Origin: Anabaena catenula FACHB-362
GTDB lineage: Bacteria > Cyanobacteriota > Cyanobacteriia > Cyanobacteriales > Nostocaceae
Direction: 5' to 3'
DNA length: 64,000 nucleotides
NCBI RefSeq assembly: GCF_014698735.1
Contig: NZ_JACJTQ010000026.1
Coordinates: forward strand, 1 to 64,000
The stretch's first letter is position 1. Every line of letters starts with the position of its first letter. The translations under genes and the position numbers were made by a program. Of the stretch, positions 19,066 through 28,154 are shown piece after piece. Below the pieces are notes generated by a model that was not told the origin of the DNA, made no database searches, and saw nothing but the letters and a program-made list of their open reading frames with translations.

Positions 19066-20352
19066 TTAATAAGCTTGTTTTGATGGGTTTTGAACAGGTA
19101 TGAGTATTTCGTCTATAAATTGAGAAATGTGGTTGAGTCCGTTGAGGTTGACACAGTTGCGAATCTGTGGTTTTTCGCTTTCTTGTATTAACCAATCTGT
19201 CAATGCTTGAGATGTGAGGTTGTGGGGGTGCAGCATATCCACTAAACCAAGTGACTGTAAGCGTTCTGCACGAACCAATTGCTCTCGACGGGGTTTAATT
19301 CGGGGTACAATGAGCGATCGCTTTTGAAATGACAACAGTTCACAAGTTGTATTGTATCCACCCATGGCAATGACGCGTTCGGCCTGATTTATCAACAGTG
19401 TCGGCTCAGATAAATATTTTAATACCCGCAGATTAGTACGTTTAGCTGCCAACTTTTGAAGCCGTTGCTGCACCTCTGGCGGCATAAACAGGCCTGTCAA
19501 AATGATGCCATTCATGTCTGGTGGTAGTTCCGCACCGGCAAATGTTTCTGCTAACCGCGCTCCATCTTGTCCACCACCCACCAAGCATAATGCTAATCGT
19601 CCTGATGGCAAATTGAGCGATTTAAATGCCTGAACACTATCGAGATCCATGAACTTGAGGCGGCTACGTTGGTCAAGATAGCCAGTGTACCGGAATTTGG
19701 CAACAGTCGTAGGGTGGAAACTATATTCCCGTGCTAAATCATAAATGGCTGGATCTCCATACACCCAAACGGCATCATAATAGGTTTGAATGGCCTCTTC
19801 ATTAGCTAGGCGTTTCCAGTCTCGCTGTACGGACGCAGGTTCATCTAACACATCCCGTAAACCTAAAATGCAGCGTGTTTCTCCTTGGGTACGCAAGTAA
19901 TTTAGCGTTGGTTCTAGTTCTCTGACTGCTCCTCTGGGTACATTATCAACAATGAATATATCGGGTTTAAAAGTTTTGATTGTGGTGAGAATAACTTGCG
20001 ATCGCAGTGTAATTATTTCCTGCAATGACAAATCTAATCGTCGTGCCTGATATTGACCATCAATGTTTTTGTACAGTGCAGGTAGGCTCAAACAATCAAC
20101 CCCTGGAGGTATTGGGACATTGCTGCCATCCTGTATGCCACTAATCATCAAAATATCGGTTTCTAGGGGTGAATATCCTAATGTTTGAGCAATTAACAAA
20201 TTGCGGCGTTTGTGTCCCAGTCCCATTGTGTCATGGGAATATAAAGCAATGCGCCACTTACGAGGATTGCTAGATGAACTACTAACTTCCGCAGATTCTT
20301 CTCTAGCCACCGTTATTCCTATTTCTCTGGAGTGAGCTAATAAGTTTTTCAT
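19066..20352 (-). CDS. MurG-like glycosyltransferase (COG4671 type)
   Basis: A predicted GT-B transferase of about 428 residues. The N-terminal nucleotide-fold start is RIALYSHDTMGLGHKRRN and the C-terminal donor motif is VIAMGGYNTTCELLSF followed by SLIVPRIKPRREQ, the arrangement of MurG/GT28 proteins. The frame is open upstream to a TTG at 20397, with an ATG at 20376. I prefer the ATG at 20352 because AGGA stands 6 nt before it. It leads the minus-strand cluster of two GT4 genes, an ABC exporter and an APH-fold kinase. Sugar and acceptor are unknown. Confidence 0.82.
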   Translation of the reverse strand: MKNLLAHSREIGITVAREESAEVSSSSSNPRKWRIALYSHDTMGLGHKRRNLLIAQTLGYSPLETDILMISGIQDGSNVPIPPGVDCLSLPALYKNIDGQYQARRLDLSLQEIITLRSQVILTTIKTFKPDIFIVDNVPRGAVRELEPTLNYLRTQGETRCILGLRDVLDEPASVQRDWKRLANEEAIQTYYDAVWVYGDPAIYDLAREYSFHPTTVAKFRYTGYLDQRSRLKFMDLDSVQAFKSLNLPSGRLALCLVGGGQDGARLAETFAGAELPPDMNGIILTGLFMPPEVQQRLQKLAAKRTNLRVLKYLSEPTLLINQAERVIAMGGYNTTCELLSFQKRSLIVPRIKPRREQLVRAERLQSLGLVDMLHPHNLTSQALTDWLIQESEKPQIRNCVNLNGLNHISQFIDEILIPVQNPSKQAY

Positions 20353-21120
20353 GGGCAATCCTGACAAAGTTTTCATGAGGGTAATTAACCACAACAATGA
20401 TTAATGGCAATTGATAAATTTGCTCCTAGATTCAGAGGTATTAGACAACAGACAGGACTAAGAACTAATTCTTACTACTGATAGCGGAGGTTGGTGCGAG
20501 CCATACTCCCTTTATTACATTTAATTGATTTATTACCTATTTAACTCTCTCCAGATATTGAATTTAATAGGGTTAAATAGTAGTATCATTTTTGTAATCA
20601 TTGGGTAGATGGATTTTCCAAACCTTGTTTTTCAAATAGAATATTAAGATTTGGTTTTGTTTTCTTTAAGAAATATTAAAGATTATTGCTAACATATCAA
20701 TTAATCATGAAAAGCACATGAAAAATAGATGAAAATTTTCTCATATTCAAATAGTTATCATTTGCAAAAATAATTTGCAGGGAACAAACATAATTTTAAA
20801 TAACCCAATTTGCATGAGTTTAACCGTGATAGTAAGTGGGCGTTAAAAAATATAATATAAACCTAACCCCCCAACCCCCTTCCCTACCAGGGAAGGGGGA
20901 GTCAAAGCCTCTCCAGTATTAAGAATTATTCCTTTTCCCTCTCCTTGTAGGAGAGGGTTAGGGAGAGGTTGACCAGAGAGGTTTTATATTTAATTGTGCC
21001 AAGCTACTTAATAACTCAAATCAAAATAGAGAACAAGAAAAATTGAAATCAAGAATATTTAAAATGAGGATGATAATAAACCGGTTTCGTGAGCGCATAT
21101 CTATCTTATCTATTTTTAAA
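20353..21120. other. long intergenic region between divergent gene sets
   Basis: An AT-rich spacer holding promoters for the transferase cluster (minus) and the kinase/regulator pair (plus). It contains the palindromic repeat at 20859-20972. The open frame from a TTG at 21043 may encode a short N-terminal extension of the kinase. Nothing else is recognised. Confidence 0.5.
20859..20972. repeat. palindromic MITE-like intergenic element
   Basis: It begins AAACCTAACCCCCCAACCCC, contains a hairpin (CCCCCTTCCCT / AGGGAAGGGGG near 20875-20900) and a second C-rich/G-rich pair (CCCTCTCC near 20937 with GGAGAGGG at 20950), and ends GGTTAGGGAGAGGTT. A shorter relative is at 25085-25166. It is a typical cyanobacterial non-autonomous repeat with no coding capacity. 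Confidence 0.7.
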
Positions 21121-22641
21121 ATGTCTCAGTTGCTTTTAGTTGGGCAGCAAGTATTTGGAGAAGCCCGCACCCGAATTTTGCTGTGGTACTTACTGATTTT
21201 AGGAATAACGTTTCTCATTGCCATTCCTGCATTTCGCTACCATCTCTATCACCGCATTGATCAGCGTGTTCGTCAAAATATGGCAGCAGACATCAAGGCT
21301 TTTAAGGCATTGATTAACGGACAAACCTTGATTCCAAAGGATGAACTCACTGAAGAGATGGTAATCAGACCAAAGCAATTAAACTCGTTAATCTTTGAAC
21401 AAGAAGAACTCACTACTCCCATATCAGTACAAGACTTAAGTAAGCTTTTCAAAGCTTATTTGCTGTATCGGCTACCCAAAGATGAATCCTATTTCATCAC
21501 TTTTATAGATGGTGAATTCTATAAATCCAGTCCTAGCGCCCGTCCTAAGCTCCTAGCCAGAAATTCACTATTAATGAGACAGTGGGCAAAACAGACCCAT
21601 GCAGAACAGGGAGAAAAGGAATTTTTCACCTCTGATGTTAATAATATTATGTACATTGTGGAACCGATTACCATCAATGGAGAAACACGAGGGGTGTTTG
21701 TGGTTGCTCACAATGCTGCTGGGGATAGGACACAAGCTTTAGAAGCAGTGACGGCAATTATTGAAGTTTCCAGCTTGGTTTTTGTGGTGTCGTTAATTCT
21801 GGCTTGGTTAGCTACAGGGCGGATACTGACTCCTCTAAGAACAATTATCACTACGGCTCATGCCATTAGTGAGTCAGATTTAACTCAGCGTTTGCCAGTG
21901 CGAGATAAGGGAGAATTGGGAAAACTGGCAACAACATTCAACGAAATGATGGACAGACTCGAAGCGGCTTTTGCCAGTCAGCGTGAATTTGTGAATGATG
22001 CTGGACATGAACTGCGAACTCCTATCACTATCATTCGTGGACATTTAGAACTGATGGGAGATGACCCCCAAGAACAACAGGAAACCCTGGCAATGGTGAT
22101 GGGAGAACTGGACAGGATGAGCCGTTTAGTTGATGATCTGATTTTGCTGGCTAAAGCAGAACGCGCAGACTTTTTACAGGTAGCAACGGTGAATGTGGCA
22201 GAGTTAACCCAAGAGTTATTGATCAAAGCCCAAGCACTGGCAGAAAGGGATTGGCAACTGGACGCTGTGGCTAAAGGTCAGATTGTTGTAGATCGCCAAA
22301 GAATTACCGAAGCTATAATTAATCTGGCGCAAAATGCTACTCAGCATACTAATCACAGTGATACTATTTCCATAGGTTCAGCGATCGCTAAAGGAAAGGT
22401 ACGCTTCTGGGTACGTGATACAGGTGAAGGTATTCCACTAGTTGATCAAAAAAGGATTTTTGAACGATTTGCCCGCACTTCCCATAGTCGTCGTCGTTCA
22501 GAAGGTGCGGGTTTAGGACTTTCTATTGTGCGAGCGATCGCACAAGCTCATGATGGGCAAGTATTACTTCGCAGTCAGTTAGGCAAAGGTTCGATGTTTA
22601 CCATCATTTTACCCCTAGATCCCCCACAAAAAGGGGTGTAG
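21121..22641 (+). CDS. sensor histidine kinase (OmpR-pair type)
   Basis: A classical membrane kinase of about 506 residues. One helix follows the N-terminus (ILLWYLLILGITFLIAIPAF). An extracytoplasmic loop of about 170 residues follows, then a second helix (VSSLVFVVSLILAWLA), HAMP, the HisKA box (DAGHELRTPITII), and HATPase_c with N (INLAQNATQHT), G1 (DTGEGIP) and G2 (GAGLGLSIV). The frame is open from a TTG at 21043 with ATGs at 21064 and 21070, but no good Shine-Dalgarno precedes any of them. I chose the ATG at 21121 by comparison with family N-termini. The OmpR-type regulator follows after about 120 nt, so they form a two-component system. The signal is unknown. Confidence 0.9.
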   Translation: MSQLLLVGQQVFGEARTRILLWYLLILGITFLIAIPAFRYHLYHRIDQRVRQNMAADIKAFKALINGQTLIPKDELTEEMVIRPKQLNSLIFEQEELTTPISVQDLSKLFKAYLLYRLPKDESYFITFIDGEFYKSSPSARPKLLARNSLLMRQWAKQTHAEQGEKEFFTSDVNNIMYIVEPITINGETRGVFVVAHNAAGDRTQALEAVTAIIEVSSLVFVVSLILAWLATGRILTPLRTIITTAHAISESDLTQRLPVRDKGELGKLATTFNEMMDRLEAAFASQREFVNDAGHELRTPITIIRGHLELMGDDPQEQQETLAMVMGELDRMSRLVDDLILLAKAERADFLQVATVNVAELTQELLIKAQALAERDWQLDAVAKGQIVVDRQRITEAIINLAQNATQHTNHSDTISIGSAIAKGKVRFWVRDTGEGIPLVDQKRIFERFARTSHSRRRSEGAGLGLSIVRAIAQAHDGQVLLRSQLGKGSMFTIILPLDPPQKGV

Positions 22642-22694
22642 GAAGCAGGGGAGCAGGGAGTAGGGGGATAATAACAACTGACAACTGATTACTC

Positions 22695-22733
22695 AACACT
22701 CGGTACTCAATACTCGGTACTCGGTACTCTCCT
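22695..22733. repeat. ACTCGGT heptamer repeat
   Basis: CACTCGGTACTCAATACTCG and following GTACTCGGTACTC form a degenerate heptamer array between kinase and regulator genes. The same unit in the opposite orientation lies at 23427-23478, after the regulator. Confidence 0.8.
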
Positions 22734-22760
22734 AACCAGCAACTTACCTTACTTGTATCT

Positions 22761-23429
22761 ATGCCCAACATTCTCATTGTTGAAGATGAACCTCGGATTG
22801 CGTCATTTATTCAAAAAGGATTGCGATCGCAAGGATTCACAACCACAATTTTGACCGATGGGTTGTGTGTGCTGGATGTGATCCAAAGTAGCACGTTTGA
22901 TTTGTTAATTTTGGATCTGCGTTTGCCGGGAAAAGATGGATTTCAAGTTCTCGAAGAACTACGAGGACAGGGAGAAGACATCCCTGTAATTATCCTTTCT
23001 GCTCGCAGTGACATTCATGATAAAGTTGCGGGACTAGAAGGAGGTGCAGATGATTATGTCACCAAACCCTTCCGATTTGAAGAATTACTGGCACGGGTAA
23101 GATTGCGGTTGCGGAGTGTTAGACCCGTTAGAGATGCTCAGGAGTTTACCCTTCAAGCTGGTAATCTAGTCCTAGATTTGCGGACTCGACAAGTGAAATT
23201 AGGCGATCGCATTATAGAACTACCCGCCCGTGAATTTGCCATGGCTGAAATGTTTTGTCGGCATCCAGGACAAGTCATCAGTCGAGAACAACTCCTAGAT
23301 TCTGTTTGGGGTTACGACTATAACCCAGGTTCTAATATTGTCGATGTCTATGTCGGTTATCTCCGCAAAAAACTTGGCGGCAACCTAATTGAGACCGTGA
23401 GAGGCATGGGTTATCGGTTACGAACTTAG
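22761..23429 (+). CDS. OmpR/PhoB-family response regulator
   Basis: A 222-residue DNA-binding regulator. The receiver domain has the acidic pair (EDE, residues 8-10), phospho-acceptor D52 (LLILDLRLPG) and the conserved Lys in YVTKPF. The C-terminal winged helix runs from about 128, with LPAREFAMAEMFCRHPG and the YVGYLRKKLG recognition region. It follows its kinase and is probably translated from the same transcript. Targets are unknown. Confidence 0.95.
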   Translation: MPNILIVEDEPRIASFIQKGLRSQGFTTTILTDGLCVLDVIQSSTFDLLILDLRLPGKDGFQVLEELRGQGEDIPVIILSARSDIHDKVAGLEGGADDYVTKPFRFEELLARVRLRLRSVRPVRDAQEFTLQAGNLVLDLRTRQVKLGDRIIELPAREFAMAEMFCRHPGQVISREQLLDSVWGYDYNPGSNIVDVYVGYLRKKLGGNLIETVRGMGYRLRT

Positions 23430-23478
23430 TACCGAGTACCGAGTACCGAGTACCGAGTACCGAGTACCGAGTACCGAG
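23427..23478. repeat. TACCGAG heptamer tandem repeat
   Basis: At least seven near-perfect copies of TACCGAG start at the regulator's stop codon (the stop TAG overlaps the first unit). This is an STRR-type array. It is a likely source of slippage variation but lies outside coding sequence. Confidence 0.9.
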
Positions 23479-23562
23479 TCATGAGTAGGAATTTTCCTTC
23501 TCTGCCCCCTGCCTTCTTGCTTGACAGGAACGGATTCAAGTTTATCTGAGTCGTGGTTGAGT

Positions 23563-24687
23563 ATGAAACAGCATCACAACTTAGATAAACAGACCTTTGA
23601 TTTGTCAAATATCCCCTTGAAATTAGGTAATTCAAGTCCAGACACAAGCAATCCTCGGTATTGGTTCAGCCATTTGAAAGTTGGCCAAAAAATTGGTATT
23701 GGATATGGACTGCTTTTGAGTATTGCTGTGTTGGGAACTAGTATTGGCTTTTTGATTGCGGATCATTACCAGCGACAAGCCCAGAAACGGGAAGAAGCAG
23801 CAATTGAAGAGTTATATCAAATCTACCAACTCAAAACCATTGTATTTCGTGTTCGTACCAACCAACACAAGCTGATTTTATATATGGAACAACCAAAAAG
23901 ATGGCAAGAGCAATATACTTTATTACTGAGGTATGTTGAGCAAGCTAGACAAATTTGGTTTGATTTCCAAGCTAACTACAATATTGAAAAATCAATTATC
24001 TATGATTCTATAATTGAGAAAAAAGCTATTTATCGCTTATTACAAACCTACAAAGGATTTGATGCTTACTTACAACACACGGGAGGTTCTTTTCAAGATA
24101 ACAATCCTAGTAAATTATCACCAAATGAGATTAGAACAGCACAAACCCAACTGTTTAATTTCATGCACGGTTCATCAGTTTTTATGATTGATGATTTTCT
24201 TGATGATATTTCGATGCTTGTGGAAGTAATAGCCGAGGAGTATCAGCAAGCTAATTGGGAACTGAAAAGGGCAGAAAAATTACGTTTATACATTATTTTA
24301 GGTAGTTTATCATTATCAATTGCGATCGCCACATTATTAGCAATTTACACCAGTCGTACCATTGCGCGTCCTATTCAATTAGTCACTCATATTGCTCAAC
24401 AGGTGACAGAAGAATCTAATTTTGATTTGCAAGCACCAGTAACAACTAATGATGAAGTTGGGATTTTAGCAGCTTCTCTTAATCGTCTCATCCTGGAAGT
24501 TAAGCAACTCATTAACATCCAAAATGATGCTAATGAACAACTAGAAGTATACAGCCAGATTCTCGAAGAAAAAGTACATGAACGAACGCGGGAGTTAAAC
24601 GAGAAAAATCTCAGTTTAGAGTTGACATTAGAAAAATTGCGTCGTACTCAAGCTCAACTTATAGAAACAGAACAAAATGGTGAGTAA
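23563..24687 (+). CDS. HAMP receptor protein, apparently a kinase-less (3'-truncated) histidine kinase
   Basis: A 374-residue membrane receptor. It has one helix near residues 45-67 (GIGYGLLLSIAVLGTSIGFL), a helical extracytoplasmic domain, a second helix (YIILGSLSLSIAIATLLAIY), HAMP (IARPIQLVTHIAQQV), and a coiled coil ending TQAQLIETEQNGE. In related kinases the coiled coil leads straight into the H-box. Here the frame stops at that boundary, and one frame over, KMVS (the expected next residues) can still be read before similarity ends. This suggests a frameshift plus loss of the kinase domain. The ATG at 23563 is preferred over a TTG at 23521. It may still act as a receptor, or be a pseudogene. 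Confidence 0.75.
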   Translation: MKQHHNLDKQTFDLSNIPLKLGNSSPDTSNPRYWFSHLKVGQKIGIGYGLLLSIAVLGTSIGFLIADHYQRQAQKREEAAIEELYQIYQLKTIVFRVRTNQHKLILYMEQPKRWQEQYTLLLRYVEQARQIWFDFQANYNIEKSIIYDSIIEKKAIYRLLQTYKGFDAYLQHTGGSFQDNNPSKLSPNEIRTAQTQLFNFMHGSSVFMIDDFLDDISMLVEVIAEEYQQANWELKRAEKLRLYIILGSLSLSIAIATLLAIYTSRTIARPIQLVTHIAQQVTEESNFDLQAPVTTNDEVGILAASLNRLILEVKQLINIQNDANEQLEVYSQILEEKVHERTRELNEKNLSLELTLEKLRRTQAQLIETEQNGE

Positions 24688-25258
24688 GGGAACTCCAAAA
24701 AATCTGCAAATTTTATGCTTGCTTGGCTTTTTCTCTTAGTAATTTCCCTATTGTGACAGTTGGGGTGTGGAATGTGGGCTATAAGTGTTTTCACGCAGGG
24801 CAATTAGGACACTAAATGATTATAAAACCTAGATACCAAAAGACTTTTCAAACCGCGATAAATCATTTCTAATGACAATACCTTCGCCAAATTACGAGGG
24901 TTCAACAGCTGTAGAAATATTGTGAATACGACAAGCGAGAGGTAAGCTTGGCAAAAATCTGGGCTAATAAAATAGGCTCAGGTTGTTCTGGAAGAATACA
25001 ATACTGTAAAGACGTTTCATATAGCGTCAGCTTCCCGTTGAGTAACGTCCCTAACTTTTTATTTCATCGAGAACAGCCCACAAAAAACCTAACCCCCTTC
25101 CCAATGAGGAAAGGGAGAAAATTCAAAATCTCTCTCTTTCTAGAAGAGAGATTTAGTGATAGGTTTTCCAGACACCCTGTATTAGTTTAAAAGATATTAG
25201 GAATTACGCGAGATTAGAAATTAAGAATAATACAAACCGTCAAAATGCAAAATATCAA
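24688..25258. other. intergenic region after the truncated receptor
   Basis: 571 nt with no supported gene. It includes a degenerate GTAAAGACG...CGTC palindrome near 25005-25035 and a MITE-like repeat at 25085-25166. No kinase-domain remnant can be read in any frame, so the missing kinase part is deleted rather than merely shifted. Confidence 0.5.
25085..25166. repeat. palindromic MITE-like intergenic element
   Basis: It starts AAACCTAACCCCCTTCCC, has an internal hairpin (CTCTCTTTCT / AGAAGAGAG), and ends GTGATAGGTTTTCC. It is the same family as 20859-20972 but shorter. Confidence 0.65.
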
Positions 25259-26335
25259 TTAACAAACAGCCTGACGAGTCTTTTCCGCGTTTATGGGTTT
25301 AATTAGGTAAAGTTTTAACATATACCAAACGATGTTTTTCATCAAAGGTATTTTTTTGAAAAACTTGACAATTAGCCCACGCTTACTGTTATTGAGTTCG
25401 ATGATTTTCTGATTATTGATTGCACATTGTTCCAAATACCAGAAAAAGTAGGGGTGATTTGTATTCAAGATAATGGGAAATGCTCTCGCTGCCGTTTTGT
25501 TGGTTTCTTCAATTACCTGATTATTGTATTTACGAGGATGAACTCCTAATATTTCATAGAAATTAGCCCGTTCAAATACAGTCATTGTGTGGGTAACAAA
25601 CACCGTTAATAAGAAGAACCGCACCCATAACCGCGCTTTCCAATTATTCCATAACTGGGGTTGAGAACGTAACAAAGCTTTGAAGAAATCCCCGTGTCTA
25701 TTTTCATCTTGACACCAGCTTTCAAACTTCCGAAACAGTGGATAAAACTGGAAATCTGGATTTTTTTCCATATGGCGATACACTAAAATATAACGCCAAT
25801 AGCCAATTTTCTCTGATAGGTAAACTGTGTAAATTACCCACTCTAGAGGAAAAAAGGTATAAGTTCGATTTTTAGTTAGATAACTTAAGTCAAGGGAAAG
25901 ATTAAAATCTGCCATTGACTTATTTAGAAACCCTGCATGACGGGCTTCATCTCGTGCTAAATAATCAAATGCTTCTGATAGCAAAGGATTACTATCTTTG
26001 ATCCGACGAGATAATTCTTTAAACAGTAAAAAACCTGAAAATTCCGAAGTACAGGAACGTTCCAAAAAGTCAATAAAGGCTAGTCTTTTCTCTCCCTGAA
26101 TGTGATCCCAAGACTGTTTAAATTCATCATCACGAACGAAGTGATGGCGGTTATAATCAGCCTTGAGTTCTTCAACTACTGCCCTTATTTCCTCCTCATG
26201 ATCAGAAATATCCATTTTTGCCACAGCATCAAAATCTGTGGTATAAAAACGGGGAGTTAATAATGTTTCTTGAACCGGTGCTTTGACACCTGGTTTCAAT
26301 AACTCAACTGGGGGAGTTTCTAAAGACTTAACCAT
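25259..26335 (-). CDS. acsF: Mg-protoporphyrin IX monomethyl ester oxidative cyclase
   Basis: A 358-residue di-iron enzyme forming the isocyclic ring of chlorophyll (Mg-protoporphyrin monomethyl ester to divinyl protochlorophyllide, O2-dependent). Ferritin-like iron-binding motifs are visible: DEARHAGF and QDENRHGDF, with further acidic residues in the EFSGFLLFKEL helix. Length and sequence are normal for cyanobacterial AcsF. Its position beside heme oxygenase and hemN resembles the low-oxygen ChlA2 copy (the Synechocystis sll1874-sll1876 arrangement), so I infer that it is the microoxic isoform. It lies downstream of the lipoprotein gene on the same strand with a 129-nt gap. Confidence 0.95.
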   Translation of the reverse strand: MVKSLETPPVELLKPGVKAPVQETLLTPRFYTTDFDAVAKMDISDHEEEIRAVVEELKADYNRHHFVRDDEFKQSWDHIQGEKRLAFIDFLERSCTSEFSGFLLFKELSRRIKDSNPLLSEAFDYLARDEARHAGFLNKSMADFNLSLDLSYLTKNRTYTFFPLEWVIYTVYLSEKIGYWRYILVYRHMEKNPDFQFYPLFRKFESWCQDENRHGDFFKALLRSQPQLWNNWKARLWVRFFLLTVFVTHTMTVFERANFYEILGVHPRKYNNQVIEETNKTAARAFPIILNTNHPYFFWYLEQCAINNQKIIELNNSKRGLIVKFFKKIPLMKNIVWYMLKLYLIKPINAEKTRQAVC

Positions 26336-26464
26336 GATACTCCTTTTGCTATTTTATGCTTTTAAAATTATCTAAGCATAAATAGTTATTAGTAGTCATC
26401 AGTTAAATTATTGAAACTAAATTGTACCAAATCATCTGAGCAGCTTTAGTAATTGGATGAATTT

Positions 26465-27760
26465 TTAGCGGCTTAGTGATGCAGAATTCTCAATAATGCC
26501 ACCGTTATCAATTGCACTATAAGTATCATTGTTTGCCAAACCTAACCAAGGATCAGAACTAGGAGTTAGAAACAGTTCAGCATAAACTTTTTCATTGAGT
26601 TTATTGACATCTAATGTTTCATTTCTTTGGGAAAACCATTGATGAATTTGCCTATGTAGCATATATTCATTTCTCACTGTATCCAGAGCCATGACTGTTT
26701 CAAAATTACTAATTACTCTGGATAAATTATTTTTGCTGGTTGTATTTGGTAACTTCTTAGCTTGAATTAAAGCTATACTATTACCATCAAGTTTAGCATC
26801 ACTTTGGTATATTTGCGCTAATCCGTTCCAAGTTGCCTGATCAATAATTTCTAAAGGATTAGATTTATTATCTAATGTCTCAGGTTGAATCGCATTGATA
26901 ATAGGTCTTTCTACGACGGACTTAGAAACTGCGAGAGAACCTGCAACTCCAGCACTAGGAGATAAAGTAGAATTATTGGTCAGTGGTACTAACTGAGGTG
27001 GAGACTGAATACCCAATTGGGATAAATCTGCTCTCCATTGGTTTTGAATTCCATCCAGCTGACGTAGATGATACTGTTGTAATAAATTTTCGTATTTTGT
27101 ACCGCTACTTTTACCCAACTCTGTTGCAATTATTTCTGCTTCTTTTAGTTGTTTAAGAAAAGCTTTTGGTCCATACAGTCCGGGAATAGCATCAATGGGA
27201 CGACCAGAACTATCTAAAATGTAATGAATACTGTTCCCCGTAATTGTTCTTTCTAACTTGCGTCCGTCACCAAAATCAATTGTTACTTTGGGTACAGGAC
27301 GTACTGTTTGCCAATGCAAAATAAAGTTTTCTCTTAATAGTTGAGAAATTTCTGCATTTGGATATAATGCTACTCTAAAAAATCGGCTGTTAGCACAACT
27401 CAAGTCTGTATCTAATCTACCTAACAACCGCAAAGAAAGGATTGGTTTACCACTAGTTTTAGCAGCAGCTTTAGCTTGTTCTAAATCCGTGTACCAATAC
27501 AATTTAGATGCATAACAATCTCGTTGTTGGCACAATATGTCTAAAGCTGTTTTGATTTGTGGTGAAGGTTGGGATGTTAATTCATTAGCATGGGATTTGA
27601 GAAAGGTTTGTAATCCCGTTGCTCCCTGTTGACGTAATCTTGTAACTTCTTCACTTAGTTTTGATGTGTTTAAATTGGTATCCTGCGTATAACCAGCTTG
27701 GGAAAAAACGCAACCAGCTAAAATAAAAATAAATGGGAGTTGCAAATTAGTAAACTTCAT
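26465..27760 (-). CDS. predicted lipoprotein with a thioredoxin-like domain
   Basis: A 431-residue protein of unknown function. The N-terminus has a lipoprotein signal with lipobox LAGC (Cys17), so it is probably membrane-anchored on the periplasmic or lumenal side. A stretch at about 85-210 (LYWYTDLEQAKAAAKTSGKP through GLYGPKAFLKQL) looks like the thioredoxin-like fold of DUF255-type proteins. The usual CxxC site is absent; the corresponding place has LSCANSRF. The rest is helical with a low-complexity middle. It sits between acsF and heme oxygenase, divergent from the latter. A link to low-oxygen tetrapyrrole synthesis is by position only. Confidence 0.6.
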   Translation of the reverse strand: MKFTNLQLPFIFILAGCVFSQAGYTQDTNLNTSKLSEEVTRLRQQGATGLQTFLKSHANELTSQPSPQIKTALDILCQQRDCYASKLYWYTDLEQAKAAAKTSGKPILSLRLLGRLDTDLSCANSRFFRVALYPNAEISQLLRENFILHWQTVRPVPKVTIDFGDGRKLERTITGNSIHYILDSSGRPIDAIPGLYGPKAFLKQLKEAEIIATELGKSSGTKYENLLQQYHLRQLDGIQNQWRADLSQLGIQSPPQLVPLTNNSTLSPSAGVAGSLAVSKSVVERPIINAIQPETLDNKSNPLEIIDQATWNGLAQIYQSDAKLDGNSIALIQAKKLPNTTSKNNLSRVISNFETVMALDTVRNEYMLHRQIHQWFSQRNETLDVNKLNEKVYAELFLTPSSDPWLGLANNDTYSAIDNGGIIENSASLSR

Positions 27761-28154
27761 GGTTTTAAAAGTGATTTAGTTGAATGTTCCCAGTATGGCA
27801 CTTAATTTTTGATATATCTACTTGCTAATTTTTCTGGTTATATACATGAAATTAAGTAATTATTCCATATCTAAGGTAATTTTGCCTTGAAAAGCAACAT
27901 GTAGAGTAAATTTACTCAGGAAAGTCTAAAGAAATATGAATATCTTTATATTTATTAAGAAGATTAATAGTTAAATATTTTGTAAGAGATCAAAATAGCC
28001 AGGATATATTCAGCCGTGATATTTGCTGGATAGATTAGTGCAGAGAGTCCATATCTCTACAATAGCAATCTTCTCACTGTGACATCGACGGTGAACTGAT
28101 AAACAAGTCGGTGACATTCTAGAAACTTTGCACTTGAACAAGAAGGAAGCAATA
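27761..28154. promoter_or_regulatory. divergent promoter region of the low-oxygen cluster
   Basis: A 394-nt AT-rich region between the lipoprotein/acsF side and heme oxygenase. It contains a perfect palindrome GAGTAAATTTACTC at 27904-27917, an imperfect one (AAGGTAATTTTGCCTT, 27869-27884) and a GGTGACAT-type direct repeat near 28078 and 28112. Any of these could be an operator. No experimentally known consensus is matched. Confidence 0.4.
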
